Assembly (NCBI RefSeq): GCF_030454045.1
Contig: NZ_JAKDJE010000057.1
Span: forward strand, 1-18,450
Length of the DNA stretch: 18,450 nt
Source of the DNA: Psychrobacter sp.
GTDB taxonomy: Bacteria > Pseudomonadota > Gammaproteobacteria > Pseudomonadales > Moraxellaceae
Direction of reading: 5' to 3'
Shown: positions 1 to 7,874 of the stretch, in pieces
How positions within the stretch are numbered: the first letter of the stretch is position 1
How the letters are laid out: every line of letters starts with the position of its first letter
Translations under genes and position numbers: made by a program
Notes under the pieces: generated by a model
What the model saw: the letters and a program-made list of their open reading frames with translations, nothing else
Told to the model about the DNA's origin: nothing
The model's database searches: none

Positions 1-47
1 AGACAGTATATAGCTTTAGAGCCTACGCCAGCATGAATAATGTCCAT
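1..47 (-). other. Possible 5-prime fragment of a truncated gene at the left edge
   Basis: On the minus strand an ATG at 45-47 opens a frame that runs off the window after 15 codons, reading MDIIHAGVGSKAIYC. An AAGG element lies four bases upstream of the ATG, which is close for a ribosome binding site. Too little is present to name a family. Two plus-strand frames are also open at the edge, ending in stops at 34-36 and 90-92, so the fragment could instead be the tail of a plus-strand gene. Confidence 0.25.
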
Positions 48-453
48 TACACCTTGTTTTCACATACTGCTAACGTACAGAGTCCTCTATAAAATTTGAT
101 TTAACTACCAAGAATGAGCTACTAAAAAATAAGCATCTGAGTAGATTAAATAACGGGTTACTGTTTCTAAAATTGAAATACCTTTCAAATCAACAGTTTT
201 GACGTGTCTAAAGTCAATATTCGATTAATCTAAATCGACAGAAAACTTAGTGACACATTGCGGGCTTACATTAACATAACTACAACTAAACTCGTTACAG
301 GCATACGAGAACTTGATAGTTTATATTTGGGTTTGATATAGGAAAAAATATATGTTGGAGAGTGAAGGGTATTCAGAATTGATCAGAGTAGATAAAAATT
401 TGTGCTCGATACATTTATCTTTCAATGAGATATTCAAAGCAAATAGGCGCAAC

Positions 454-490
454 AAAAAAGCGCCCTATTATTGATATAGGGCGCTTTTTT
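454..490. terminator. Bidirectional intrinsic terminator downstream of fadD
   Basis: A perfect 15-base-pair stem (454-468 with 476-490) closes a 7-base loop. The arms begin with six A and end with six T, so it can act on either strand. It lies just past the fadD stop codon on the minus strand. The core AAAAAAGCGCCCT is the same as in the terminator at 16624-16659. Confidence 0.9.
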
Positions 491-503
491 CAAGAGAAGT
501 TAC

Positions 504-2201
504 TTATTGTTGAGGGTGGTCTGCATGATGTTTCTCACGCAGTTTTTGACGTAATACTTTACCTACATTACTCTTTGGCAGATCACTCACAAATTCAATA
601 TAGCGCGGACATTTATAACCCGTCAGATTGTCTAATGCAAAATCTGTAATCACTTCCTTAGTCACGTTATTGTCTGCAGGAACCACATAGATTTTGACTG
701 CCTCACCTTGACGCTCATCAGGAATGCCAATCACAGCGCAGTCAATCACCCCGTCACAGTCTAGCATCACAGATTCAACCTCACTTGGGAATACATTGAA
801 GCCTGAAACCAATATCATGTCTTTTTTACGGTCTAATAAGGTAAAGTAACCTTTTTCATCCATACTCGCGATATCGCCAGTACGGAAATAACCGTCGCTT
901 GTGAAATCATTAGTGCTGTCTCTATTATAGTATCCAGAGGTTACACTAGGACCTTTGATACACATCTCACCTGCTTGGTGCGTGCCCACACGCTCACCAT
1001 TTTCGTCAATAAGAATGATGTCAACATTGGGGACAGGTATCCCAATTGTACCGTTGAATTTGTCATCGGTGACGAGGTTCGCTGTACCGCCTGCGACCCC
1101 TTCTGTCATACCCCAGCCTTCAACCATGGGGCAGCCTGTCACCTCCAGCCAGCGCTCGGCTGTTTGTTTGGTGGCCGCCATACCACCAGCTTGAGAGATA
1201 CGTAATGGCGCAAAATTCAAGTTTTTAAAAGAGGGTGTATCAAGCAGCCCCTTAAACAACGTATTGACCGCAGGGAAAATATGGAAAGGCTGTTTTGACA
1301 AGGTTTTGACAAACCCTGGCATATCACGCGGATTCGGTACCAATATAAAGGTGTAGCCTGAGCGCATACCGAGTAGGCTCAGTGAAAAAGCAAAAATATG
1401 ATAGAGCGGTAATGCCATGACCATATTGATATACACCTCATTGATGTCTGAGGTCACCGGACGATACCAAGCTTCTGCCATCAAGGCCGCAGCCACGATA
1501 TTACGTTGGGTCAATATCGTGCCCTTAGACAGACCCGTTGTGCCACCTGTGTACTGCAAAATCGCTAATTGATCTAAAGTCATTTTGGGTGCATGAAAAG
1601 GCAAAGTTTTGCCTTGCTTGAGCACGTCAGGGAACTTTGTGACTTCATGCTTTGGATCGTTGAGCTCATATTTGGGTATCAAGCGTTTGACTTGACGGAC
1701 GATGGTATTCACCAGCATACCCTTAAGTCCCATCATATCGCCAAGTTTAGATAAGACGATACGTTTGATGGCGGTTTCATCGACGACTTGCTCAAGAGCT
1801 TGGGCAAAATTATCCACCACAAAAATCACTTGAGCGCCTGAATCATTTAGCTGATGACGTAGCTCACGACCTGTATAGAGTGGGTTGATTGGGGTACAGA
1901 CGTAGCCTGCACGTAAGATACCAATCATCGTCGGTAGATATTGCGGTAGGTTTGGCATCATCAGCGCGACGATACTTCCTTTGGGTAACCCCTGAGCCTG
2001 TAGCCAAGCTGCGATTGCCAAAGAAGCATTATTCACGTCGTTGTATGTATGGGTCACGCCCATACATATACTCATCGGATGCCCACTAAAGCGCTCGAAG
2101 CATTCCTCGTACAACTCTATCACGCTGCCATAAGTATCAGGATTAATGGTCTTTGGTACACTTGCTGGATATTGGTCCAGCCAAGGTTTATTTGGCATCA
2201 T
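504..2201 (-). CDS. fadD: Long-chain-fatty-acid--CoA ligase (acyl-CoA synthetase)
   Basis: This 565-residue enzyme of the adenylate-forming (AMP-binding) family activates free fatty acids to acyl-CoA through an acyl-AMP intermediate, the entry step of beta-oxidation, at the inner face of the membrane. Visible motifs are the ATP-binding loop YTGGTTGLSKG (217-227), EGWGMTE (361-367), GYFRTGD (437-443), the fatty-acyl-CoA-synthetase signature running from DRKKDMILVSGFN (457-469) to about 476, and the C-terminal catalytic lysine K548 in SNVGKVL. Length is close to E. coli FadD (561). The start has AAGGA about nine bases upstream; a second ATG follows directly. A good promoter lies at 2237-2266 and a strong terminator follows the stop, so it is probably transcribed alone. 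Family is certain; chain-length preference cannot be read from sequence. Confidence 0.95.
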   Translation of the reverse strand: MMPNKPWLDQYPASVPKTINPDTYGSVIELYEECFERFSGHPMSICMGVTHTYNDVNNASLAIAAWLQAQGLPKGSIVALMMPNLPQYLPTMIGILRAGYVCTPINPLYTGRELRHQLNDSGAQVIFVVDNFAQALEQVVDETAIKRIVLSKLGDMMGLKGMLVNTIVRQVKRLIPKYELNDPKHEVTKFPDVLKQGKTLPFHAPKMTLDQLAILQYTGGTTGLSKGTILTQRNIVAAALMAEAWYRPVTSDINEVYINMVMALPLYHIFAFSLSLLGMRSGYTFILVPNPRDMPGFVKTLSKQPFHIFPAVNTLFKGLLDTPSFKNLNFAPLRISQAGGMAATKQTAERWLEVTGCPMVEGWGMTEGVAGGTANLVTDDKFNGTIGIPVPNVDIILIDENGERVGTHQAGEMCIKGPSVTSGYYNRDSTNDFTSDGYFRTGDIASMDEKGYFTLLDRKKDMILVSGFNVFPSEVESVMLDCDGVIDCAVIGIPDERQGEAVKIYVVPADNNVTKEVITDFALDNLTGYKCPRYIEFVSDLPKSNVGKVLRQKLREKHHADHPQQ

Positions 2202-2236
2202 AGTCAGCGTCCTTGCAGTTTGATATGGGTGAAAGG

Positions 2237-2266
2237 GTTATAAATAAGCGGTCATATACGCGTCAA
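2237..2266 (-). promoter_or_regulatory. Predicted sigma-70 promoter of fadD
   Basis: Read on the minus strand, TTGACG (2261-2266) matches five of six bases of the -35 consensus and TATAAC (2237-2242) five of six of the -10 consensus, with an 18-base spacer. Transcription would start near 2230, leaving a short leader of about 30 bases before the fadD ATG at 2201. I see no clear FadR-like operator over it, but no scan was run. Confidence 0.55.
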
Positions 2267-2325
2267 TATCACAAACCTGTATGGATAAGATCAACCAGAT
2301 AATGGAAGTGATAACGTCCTTGTTT

Positions 2326-2434
2326 TTGACTGCTTACTGTGGTTGCAATGATCCAATTCTGTTGAGCCACCAAACGCGACCTTATGACTGTTCATGATGA
2401 TTACTTATGGATCAGTAAAATTTAGAGCAGTCAA
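2326..2434. other. Nested inverted repeats, possible structured element
   Basis: TTGACTGCT (2326-2334) is matched by AGCAGTCAA (2426-2434), nine perfect pairs. Nested inside, TAC (2335-2337) pairs with GTA (2415-2417) and TGATCCA (2349-2355) with TGGATCA (2408-2414), leaving a terminal loop of about 52 bases. It lies upstream of the fadD promoter, so it is not part of the fadD leader. It could be a small RNA, an operator region or chance. Confidence 0.25.
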
Positions 2435-2841
2435 GGCGGCGAGTTAGCAAACGAATTAAATGGTTAGATAAGCGACTAATAAAAACAATCTGTGTTTCAA
2501 ATAAAAGCTATCTTGTCTTACAACCAAGGTATCAAAAAAACGATACATGTAAGCAATACATTAGCATGAATGAAGTTTAAGACAATAATACAAAGCAAGA
2601 CTGATCAGTACATAGATAAAAATGAACATTACAGCAGGTATATGATGTATAAGAAATTTGCCACCGCAAGATAAGTTTTTGAGTGAGTCAAACGTGTCAA
2701 TAGGGTATAAGGATTTATTGAGAAAACAGAGAGGTGATTGCGTAAGTATTAAAATGGATATGACTCATCCATGGTGCAAGTCGCTAAGCTGGCAACGTTT
2801 GATGGTCAATAAGATGAATGTCATGCAAAGAGAAAATGGTA

Positions 2842-3627
2842 TCAATGAGGCAGAATAAACTGCTTGTTCTTATTAAAAAAGCGTCGATAAATGAGCAACG
2901 CGCTGATGGTACAGCCAAGTGTGCTACTCACACAGATCAAAAACATCGTGATTATCTGATAGCGGACCGCTTGGGTGGGATCAGCACCAGCCAGTATTTG
3001 ACCGGTCATCATGCCAGGTAAGCTGACGATACCGACGACTAGCATAGAGTTGAGCGTTGGGGTCATGCCATTTGTGATTGCGGCACGAATCTGCTCATGG
3101 ACGGCCTCAAATGGTCGAGCTGAAAGGCTTAGCATCATCTCAATGCGCCCTTGCTGCTCATGAAAAGTTTCAATCAGCTGATTGCTGGTTAAGGAGATGG
3201 CAGTCAAAGAGTTGCCTAGTATCAGGCCCAGTATAGGAATAATAAATTGCGGCGTATACCAAGGCTGCACTCTTAGGATAACTATCATCGCTACCGCAGT
3301 GACCAGTGTCGCTGAGGTACCTAAGGCTATCAGAGTATCGCTTAACAATCCTTTATAGCTGCGTTTGACACGATTTTTGGCAGCACCTCCTGCAATCAGG
3401 GTCATAATGGTCAAAATCAGCAGGACCTCATACCACTGCTCACGGGCAAAAATCCATGCCAGTATCAGACCGATAAAGCTCAGCTGCACGATAGTACGAA
3501 CAGCGGCCATTAAGAGTGTGCTCGTCAGCTTCAAACGCAGCTGCCATGATATGAGTAATACGATGATAATCAGACTGCTGGCAAGCGCAATATCACTGTA
3601 AGTTAAAAATACTTGCATATGATTCAT
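2842..3627 (-). CDS. fetB: FetB/YbbM-type ABC transporter permease (UPF0014 family)
   Basis: This integral membrane protein of about 261 residues is the permease partner of the ATPase gene just upstream. E. coli FetAB is linked to iron export and peroxide resistance; the substrate here is inferred by family only. Several hydrophobic segments span most of the protein. Family motifs are GNSLTAISLT (138-147), SLPGMMTGQILAG (202-214) and AVRYQI (220-225). The start is uncertain. The frame extends to a GTG at 3675 with further ATGs at 3669, 3645 and 3618, and none has a good ribosome binding site. I chose the ATG at 3627 because it gives the short N-terminus and length usual in the family (E. coli 259). 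It follows the ATPase stop by about 94 bases and is probably co-transcribed. No terminator is visible after it. Confidence 0.85.
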   Translation of the reverse strand: MNHMQVFLTYSDIALASSLIIIVLLISWQLRLKLTSTLLMAAVRTIVQLSFIGLILAWIFAREQWYEVLLILTIMTLIAGGAAKNRVKRSYKGLLSDTLIALGTSATLVTAVAMIVILRVQPWYTPQFIIPILGLILGNSLTAISLTSNQLIETFHEQQGRIEMMLSLSARPFEAVHEQIRAAITNGMTPTLNSMLVVGIVSLPGMMTGQILAGADPTQAVRYQIITMFLICVSSTLGCTISALLIYRRFFNKNKQFILPH

Positions 3628-3721
3628 ACCGTTGAGGGGGCTCATTATAAAGGAAGGCAGTAATGTCATGAGCACGATGTAATGAAGGTTTCGAGCAAGT
3701 TTTTGAGCATCATATCGTGCC

Positions 3722-4558
3722 CTAGAGCGCTTCGGTTAGTACACCTGCTTGCATATGCCAATGTCTACTGGCCAATGACATAATCTCTTTGGTATCGTGA
3801 GTTACCCATAATAACGAGCGCTGCCTGTTGGCCTGCAACCATCTCATCAGCAAGCTGACCAACTGCGCTGAGGTGTCGATATCTAGCGCGGCGGTTGGCT
3901 CATCTAGTAATAGTACTCGCGGATTGAGTTGTAGTAGGCGTAAGGTATTGACCAGCTGACGCTCACCACCTGATAAGTGGTTGGCCTCTTGTTGCAAAAA
4001 GTCTGCATTTTTATTCAAAGACGCAAGTTGGGTCAAATGCCAGTTTATATCAAAACTTTGGGTCTGATGCGCGTCTAAAGCATAAGGCATCTTTAAATTA
4101 TCAAGGACATTGCCCTCTAACAGCTGTGGCTGTTGAGCAAGCAGCGCCACTTGCTTGCGCCAAGTAATTGGCGATGTGGCGTGAATGCTTTCATCTCGCT
4201 GATGTGGCGTGGTATCACTACGCAAATGAATATCACCAGTGCTCATCGGCAACAATCCTGCCAGCACCCGCAAAAGGACAGATTTGCCACTACCAGAAGC
4301 CCCTGTCAACACGGTGATTTGTCCTGACAAAAGCTCACCGCTCACACCCTTTATCAGTGCTTGGTGGGGCGATGATAGATTCTTAACTAACACACGTTTT
4401 TGGCGTTTGTTCGACCAGCTTTGATAAAGACGATACGGAGCAACGCCTTTTGCTTGTTCACCATTGTGACGCTCAGAATGATGCGTGTTGACTGTCCGTC
4501 TGCTGTGTACCCAGAGGTCGTCAAATCGAAACAAAGGCTTTTTGGTATCAATGCTCAT
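3722..4558 (-). CDS. fetA: FetA/YbbL-type ABC transporter ATP-binding protein
   Basis: This 278-residue ATPase would drive the FetB-type permease encoded next. It has Walker A GASGSGKS (86-93), Q-loop Q143, signature LSGGERQ (195-201), Walker B VLLLDEP (215-221) and the switch histidine H254 in WVTHD, so it should be active. It is about 50 residues longer than E. coli FetA (225). The extra length is a hydrophilic, basic segment at about 18-66, between the first beta-strand region (LFRFDDLWV) and KGVSGELLSGQ, and is not part of the usual fold. Its ATG lies seven bases after the thioesterase stop codon, so the two are probably one transcript and may be translationally coupled. I see no Fur-box-like sequence upstream of the cluster. 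The ABC class is certain; assignment to FetA rests on the neighbouring permease. Confidence 0.85.
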   Translation of the reverse strand: MSIDTKKPLFRFDDLWVHSRRTVNTHHSERHNGEQAKGVAPYRLYQSWSNKRQKRVLVKNLSSPHQALIKGVSGELLSGQITVLTGASGSGKSVLLRVLAGLLPMSTGDIHLRSDTTPHQRDESIHATSPITWRKQVALLAQQPQLLEGNVLDNLKMPYALDAHQTQSFDINWHLTQLASLNKNADFLQQEANHLSGGERQLVNTLRLLQLNPRVLLLDEPTAALDIDTSAQLVSLLMRWLQANRQRSLLWVTHDTKEIMSLASRHWHMQAGVLTEAL

Positions 4559-4565
4559 AGAGAGG

Positions 4566-5147
4566 TTAGTGATTCATCTGCTCGCTAATGGCTTGTTCAA
4601 TGGCATCTCGTAATTCTTTTGGTACACGGATAGGTCGCATGGGTGTGGTATTTACTGCGTTGTCAGGTTGAGCGCTATTTGTTTCGTTATTAGCCATCGG
4701 CTCTGGTTTGACAAGGTTTTGTACACAAGCAATGACGATCTTAGTGCTACTTAATATCTGGCTAGTGGTTTTGTCTGTAGCGCTATTATCTGATGTGCTA
4801 CGGCGAATGCTTTGATAGAATATGATGCTGGCAGGTTTTAGCTCCACTTTATCAATACATACAGTAATGATTTCATCTAAGAGAATGGCTCTCTTGTATT
4901 GTAAATCTGCCTGACTCACGACAAAATGCTGTATGTCGCCATCATCAGTTTGCAAAAAATAACCGTTTAGACCCAGCTTGGTAAACCAATCACGGCGGCA
5001 GTTCTCAAAAAACACCAGATGGTTGGCATGATAAACGATGCCGCCTGCATCCGTATGGTTGATGTAGACGTTATAATCTTTAGTAAATAGTGGTTCAATG
5101 TCGTTATTTACGGCTGTATTTGTATTTTTATGCTCAGTTGTCGTCAT
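4566..5147 (-). CDS. Acyl-CoA thioesterase, hot-dog fold (4HBT/YbgC-like)
   Basis: This 193-residue protein has a single hot-dog domain at about 23-145 and is predicted to hydrolyse acyl-CoA or aryl-CoA thioesters. The diagnostic stretch is HTDAGGIVYHANHLVFFE (31-48) with the catalytic aspartate D33, as in YbgC and 4-hydroxybenzoyl-CoA thioesterases. YbgC proteins are usually 130-140 residues. The extra length here comes from a polar insert at about 114-131 between the last strands and a low-complexity linker at 148-168 followed by a short C-terminal helix. It is the first gene of the cluster leading into fetA and fetB. The ATG at 5147 has only a weak upstream purine match, but no other in-frame ATG precedes the catalytic motif. 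Substrate unknown. Confidence 0.8.
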   Translation of the reverse strand: MTTTEHKNTNTAVNNDIEPLFTKDYNVYINHTDAGGIVYHANHLVFFENCRRDWFTKLGLNGYFLQTDDGDIQHFVVSQADLQYKRAILLDEIITVCIDKVELKPASIIFYQSIRRSTSDNSATDKTTSQILSSTKIVIACVQNLVKPEPMANNETNSAQPDNAVNTTPMRPIRVPKELRDAIEQAISEQMNH

Positions 5148-5273
5148 AACGGGCTCAGTATTTTTGATAAAGGTTGTTTAGCGAACGTAATTTATATATG
5201 TGGGCAAATAAGAAACCCGACAAAAAATAGTCTCTATTATATTTATAATAAGCGCTACTCTAGCTCAAGATAT

Positions 5274-5320
5274 AAGGCCATGCAACAGCTAGGGCAGCCT
5301 AGGTCTGTTATCATAGGCTT
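5274..5320. other. Imperfect hairpin in the thioesterase/xthA divergent gap
   Basis: CTAGG (5289-5293) pairs with CCTAG (5298-5302) around a GCAG loop. AACAG (5284-5288) pairs with CTGTT (5305-5309), and AAGGCCATG (5274-5282) pairs with CATAGGCTT (5312-5320) with one bulge on each side. It lies 59 bases upstream of the xthA start. It could be part of the xthA leader, an operator or a REP-like palindrome. It is not followed by a proper T-run. Confidence 0.35.
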
Positions 5321-5378
5321 TTGTATCAGACTCATCTATATCAGCACAGTCTTTTAACCAATCAGTATAGGACAGTTT

Positions 5379-6203
5379 ATGACCCGTTTTGTCAGTTTTA
5401 ATATCAATGGTATCCGCGCTCGCCAGCATCAGCTTGAGGCAGTGCGCGAGGTAATCGATCCTGATGTCATGGGTCTACAAGAGACCAAAGTCCATGACGA
5501 TCAATTTCCACTTGATGACACAAAAGCTCTAGGATATCACGTAGAGTATTTCGGGCAAAAAGGACATTATGGCGTGGCATTACTGTCAAAAGTGGCGCCT
5601 ATATTTGTACAAAAAGGTTTTCCTAGCGAAGATGCTGAAGCACAAAAGCGTTTTATACATGCACGCTATGAGCTTGAAGGGCGTGAAGTGGATGTGCTCA
5701 ATGGTTATTTTCCACAAGGAGAGAGCCAAGACCATCCGACCAAATTTCCGATGAAGCGTGCTTATTATGCAGATTTAATGGCTTATATTGATACACTAAA
5801 GGCAGAAGGTCGTTCGATCATTGTCATGGGTGACATGAATATTGCACCAGAAGACATTGATATCGGTATCGGTGAGGTCAATGCCAAGCGCTGGTTAAAA
5901 AATAGAAAAACCTCATTTTTGCCAGAGGAACGCGAATGGTACTCAGCATTGATGTCGCGTGAGTTGACCGATACGTACCGTTTGCATTATCCAGAGAGTA
6001 CCGAATTATACAGTTGGTTCGATTATCGCAGTCGCGGCTTTAATGATGAACCCAAGCGCGGTTTACGTATCGATCATATTTTATGCACATCAGACCTCGT
6101 TAGTGGATGTATCGATGCTGGCATCAGCTATGAGCTACGCGCTATGGAAAAACCCTCTGACCATGCACCCATTTGGTCGGCATTTGATCTAAAAAAACCG
6201 TAA
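5379..6203 (+). CDS. xthA: Exodeoxyribonuclease III (AP endonuclease)
   Basis: This 274-residue enzyme of the exonuclease-endonuclease-phosphatase family cuts DNA 5-prime of abasic sites and removes nucleotides and 3-prime blocking groups during base excision repair. Length is close to E. coli Xth (268). All the catalytic positions I can match are present: N8 in FNING, E35 in QETKVHD, Y110 in NGYFPQG, D152 and N154 in GDMNIAP, W213 in YSWFDYRS, D232 in RIDH and H262 in PSDHAP. The start has AGGA about seven bases upstream. The gene is divergent from the thioesterase cluster and is followed 67 bases later by argJ with no terminator between them, so read-through is likely. Confidence 0.96.
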   Translation: MTRFVSFNINGIRARQHQLEAVREVIDPDVMGLQETKVHDDQFPLDDTKALGYHVEYFGQKGHYGVALLSKVAPIFVQKGFPSEDAEAQKRFIHARYELEGREVDVLNGYFPQGESQDHPTKFPMKRAYYADLMAYIDTLKAEGRSIIVMGDMNIAPEDIDIGIGEVNAKRWLKNRKTSFLPEEREWYSALMSRELTDTYRLHYPESTELYSWFDYRSRGFNDEPKRGLRIDHILCTSDLVSGCIDAGISYELRAMEKPSDHAPIWSAFDLKKP

Positions 6204-6270
6204 TATTTATATGATGTTTATCACATTACCTCTAAAAACAACGATAAAAATTGAAAATAAGGATTTTACT

Positions 6271-7494
6271 ATGTCTGTTGGAAACGTAGCAGTACCTGAT
6301 ATTATTTATCCCATTGATGGCATTAAGCTGAGCGCAACTGCCGCGGGCGTACGTTATAAAAATCGTGATGATTTGGTCGTGATTGAAATCGCTGAACAGG
6401 CCTCGACCGCAGTTGTCACGACTAAAAATACATTTTGCGCCGCGCCTGTACGTATATTACGTGAGCACTTTACCAAGGCTAGTCCGCGTTATCTGGTAAC
6501 CAATACAGGTAATGCAAACGCAGGGACGGGCGCTGATGGTAAACGCCGCGCTACTGAAATTTGTATTGCCTTGGCTGAAAAAGCTGGCGTAGAGGCTAAT
6601 ACAGTACTGCCATTTTCTACTGGCGTGATTGGCGAGCCATTAAATAGTGACGCGGTCATTGCAGGTTTAGACGATGCGCTAGCAAACTTAGCCTCTGATA
6701 ACTGGTTGGCTGCTGCTAACGGTATCCGAACGACAGATACTATCCCTAAGCTTGCAAGCCAAAAAGTCGACGTTGCAGGTACTAGCTATCATATCACTGG
6801 CATGTCAAAAGGCTCAGGCATGATACGTCCAAATATGGCGACTATGCTGGGTTATGTCGCAACCGATGCCAATATCGCGGCCGACTTATTGCAAGAGATG
6901 CTAAGCGCTATCAATGAGCAGTCGTTTAACCGTATTACCGTTGATGGGGATACATCGACCAACGACTGCTGCGTGTTGATTGCGACAGGTGCTGCCAGCT
7001 CAGAGGTGATTGATAGTCCAGCGCATCCGCATTATCAGGCCGTTTTTGATGCACTGCGCGACGTCTTTGTACGCCTAGCGCAGCTTATCGTGCGTGATGG
7101 TGAAGGGGCGACCAAGTTTATGACGGTTAAAGTGAGTGGCGGGCAGACCACGCAAGAGTGCTGCGATGTGGCTTATGCTGTGGCGCATTCACCACTGGTA
7201 AAAACCGCATTCTTTGCGAGTGATGCAAACTGGGGGCGTATCCTAGCAGCCGTCGGTTATGCTGGTATTGATGACCTAGACACCGAGCAAGTTGATGTGT
7301 ATTTGGATGAGGTGATGATTTGTCAAAATGGCGGTGTCGCGCCCAGCTATACAGAAGAGGCAGGTAAGGCCGTCATGAGCCGCGCTGAGATTACCATTCA
7401 CATTGATCTTGCTCGTGGTGATGCTAGCGATACGGTGTATACCTGCGATTTGTCATACGATTACGTCAAAATCAACGCGGACTATCGCAGCTAG
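6271..7494 (+). CDS. argJ: Glutamate N-acetyltransferase / amino-acid N-acetyltransferase
   Basis: ArgJ transfers the acetyl group from N-acetylornithine to glutamate, closing the acetyl cycle of arginine synthesis; bifunctional forms also use acetyl-CoA. The 407-residue precursor has the self-cleavage motif KGSGMIRPNMATML, in which cleavage between A190 and T191 would free the threonine nucleophile of the beta chain. The oxyanion-hole pair T117-G118 (PFSTGVIGE) and the C-terminal INADYRS are typical. I start at the ATG at 6271, which has TAAGGA about seven bases upstream and gives the usual family length. An upstream in-frame ATG at 6211 would add 20 residues and lacks a ribosome binding site. 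It follows xthA closely and ends in a terminator. Whether it is mono- or bifunctional cannot be told; no argA is in view. Confidence 0.95.
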   Translation: MSVGNVAVPDIIYPIDGIKLSATAAGVRYKNRDDLVVIEIAEQASTAVVTTKNTFCAAPVRILREHFTKASPRYLVTNTGNANAGTGADGKRRATEICIALAEKAGVEANTVLPFSTGVIGEPLNSDAVIAGLDDALANLASDNWLAAANGIRTTDTIPKLASQKVDVAGTSYHITGMSKGSGMIRPNMATMLGYVATDANIAADLLQEMLSAINEQSFNRITVDGDTSTNDCCVLIATGAASSEVIDSPAHPHYQAVFDALRDVFVRLAQLIVRDGEGATKFMTVKVSGGQTTQECCDVAYAVAHSPLVKTAFFASDANWGRILAAVGYAGIDDLDTEQVDVYLDEVMICQNGGVAPSYTEEAGKAVMSRAEITIHIDLARGDASDTVYTCDLSYDYVKINADYRS

Positions 7495-7874
7495 CTCCTA
7501 TTGTTTAGTAACTTTTTAAATATCGCCAAACAGCCAGAGTAATGATTGCTCTGGCTTTTTTGTGTCTAATACTAAGCTGTTATCAAATTACTCTGCTATT
7601 CAATACGTAGTATTAACAACAGTTGCAAAAGCTGACGTTACTTTACAAAGCAGTTATAGAGAGTAAGGTGAGTTGCGACCTATACTTGCTGGGGTAAACA
7701 GATGATATTCACTACACCGCTAGTAAAGCTGGCTAGAGATTTCAATTAGCGTGACTCTAAATATCATCATGGTAGAAAGAAGCTTTGTTGTATGAAGAAA
7801 TGCAGTAGAGTTTTTAAAATAATAAATTTAGATAGAAAATGAAGAATTATTACCAATTATCTGAGGATTGAATA
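7495..7874. other. 380-base intergenic region between argJ and the lipoprotein gene
   Basis: After the argJ terminator the region is AT-rich. It holds a short palindrome, AATAC-GTA-GTATT (7602-7614), and a 9-base inverted repeat, GATGATATT (7701-7709) with AATATCATC (7760-7768), about 107 bases upstream of the lipoprotein start. No confident -35/-10 pair was found. No small gene is supported. Confidence 0.5.
7532..7561 (+). terminator. Intrinsic terminator after argJ
   Basis: AGCCAGAG (7532-7539) pairs with CTCTGGCT (7549-7556) around a nine-base loop and is followed directly by a run of T to 7561. It begins 38 bases past the argJ stop codon. Confidence 0.85.

Larger units (their letters stand above)
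1..503. other. AT-rich stretch without a clear gene
   Basis: Apart from the possible fragment at the left edge and the fadD terminator at 454-490, no frame has a credible start, ribosome binding site and protein-like composition. An imperfect hairpin can be drawn from 204 to 256: GTGTC pairs with GACAC on the outside and TCGATT with AATCGA in the middle. It is AT-rich and may be chance. The short frame at 425-649 runs through the terminator and into the end of fadD and is not a gene. Confidence 0.5.
2202..2841. other. 640-base intergenic region between fetB and fadD
   Basis: It holds the fadD promoter at 2237-2266 and an inverted-repeat structure at 2326-2434. No obvious terminator follows fetB. 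The only sizeable frame (from a TTG at 2658 to 2858) has no convincing ribosome binding site, an unprotein-like composition and a 17-base overlap with the end of fetB. I treat it as non-coding. Confidence 0.6.

Noticed and set aside
2658..2858. 66-codon plus-strand frame in the fadD upstream region
   Set aside because: It starts at a TTG with no good ribosome binding site, has no recognisable domain and runs into the end of fetB on the other strand.
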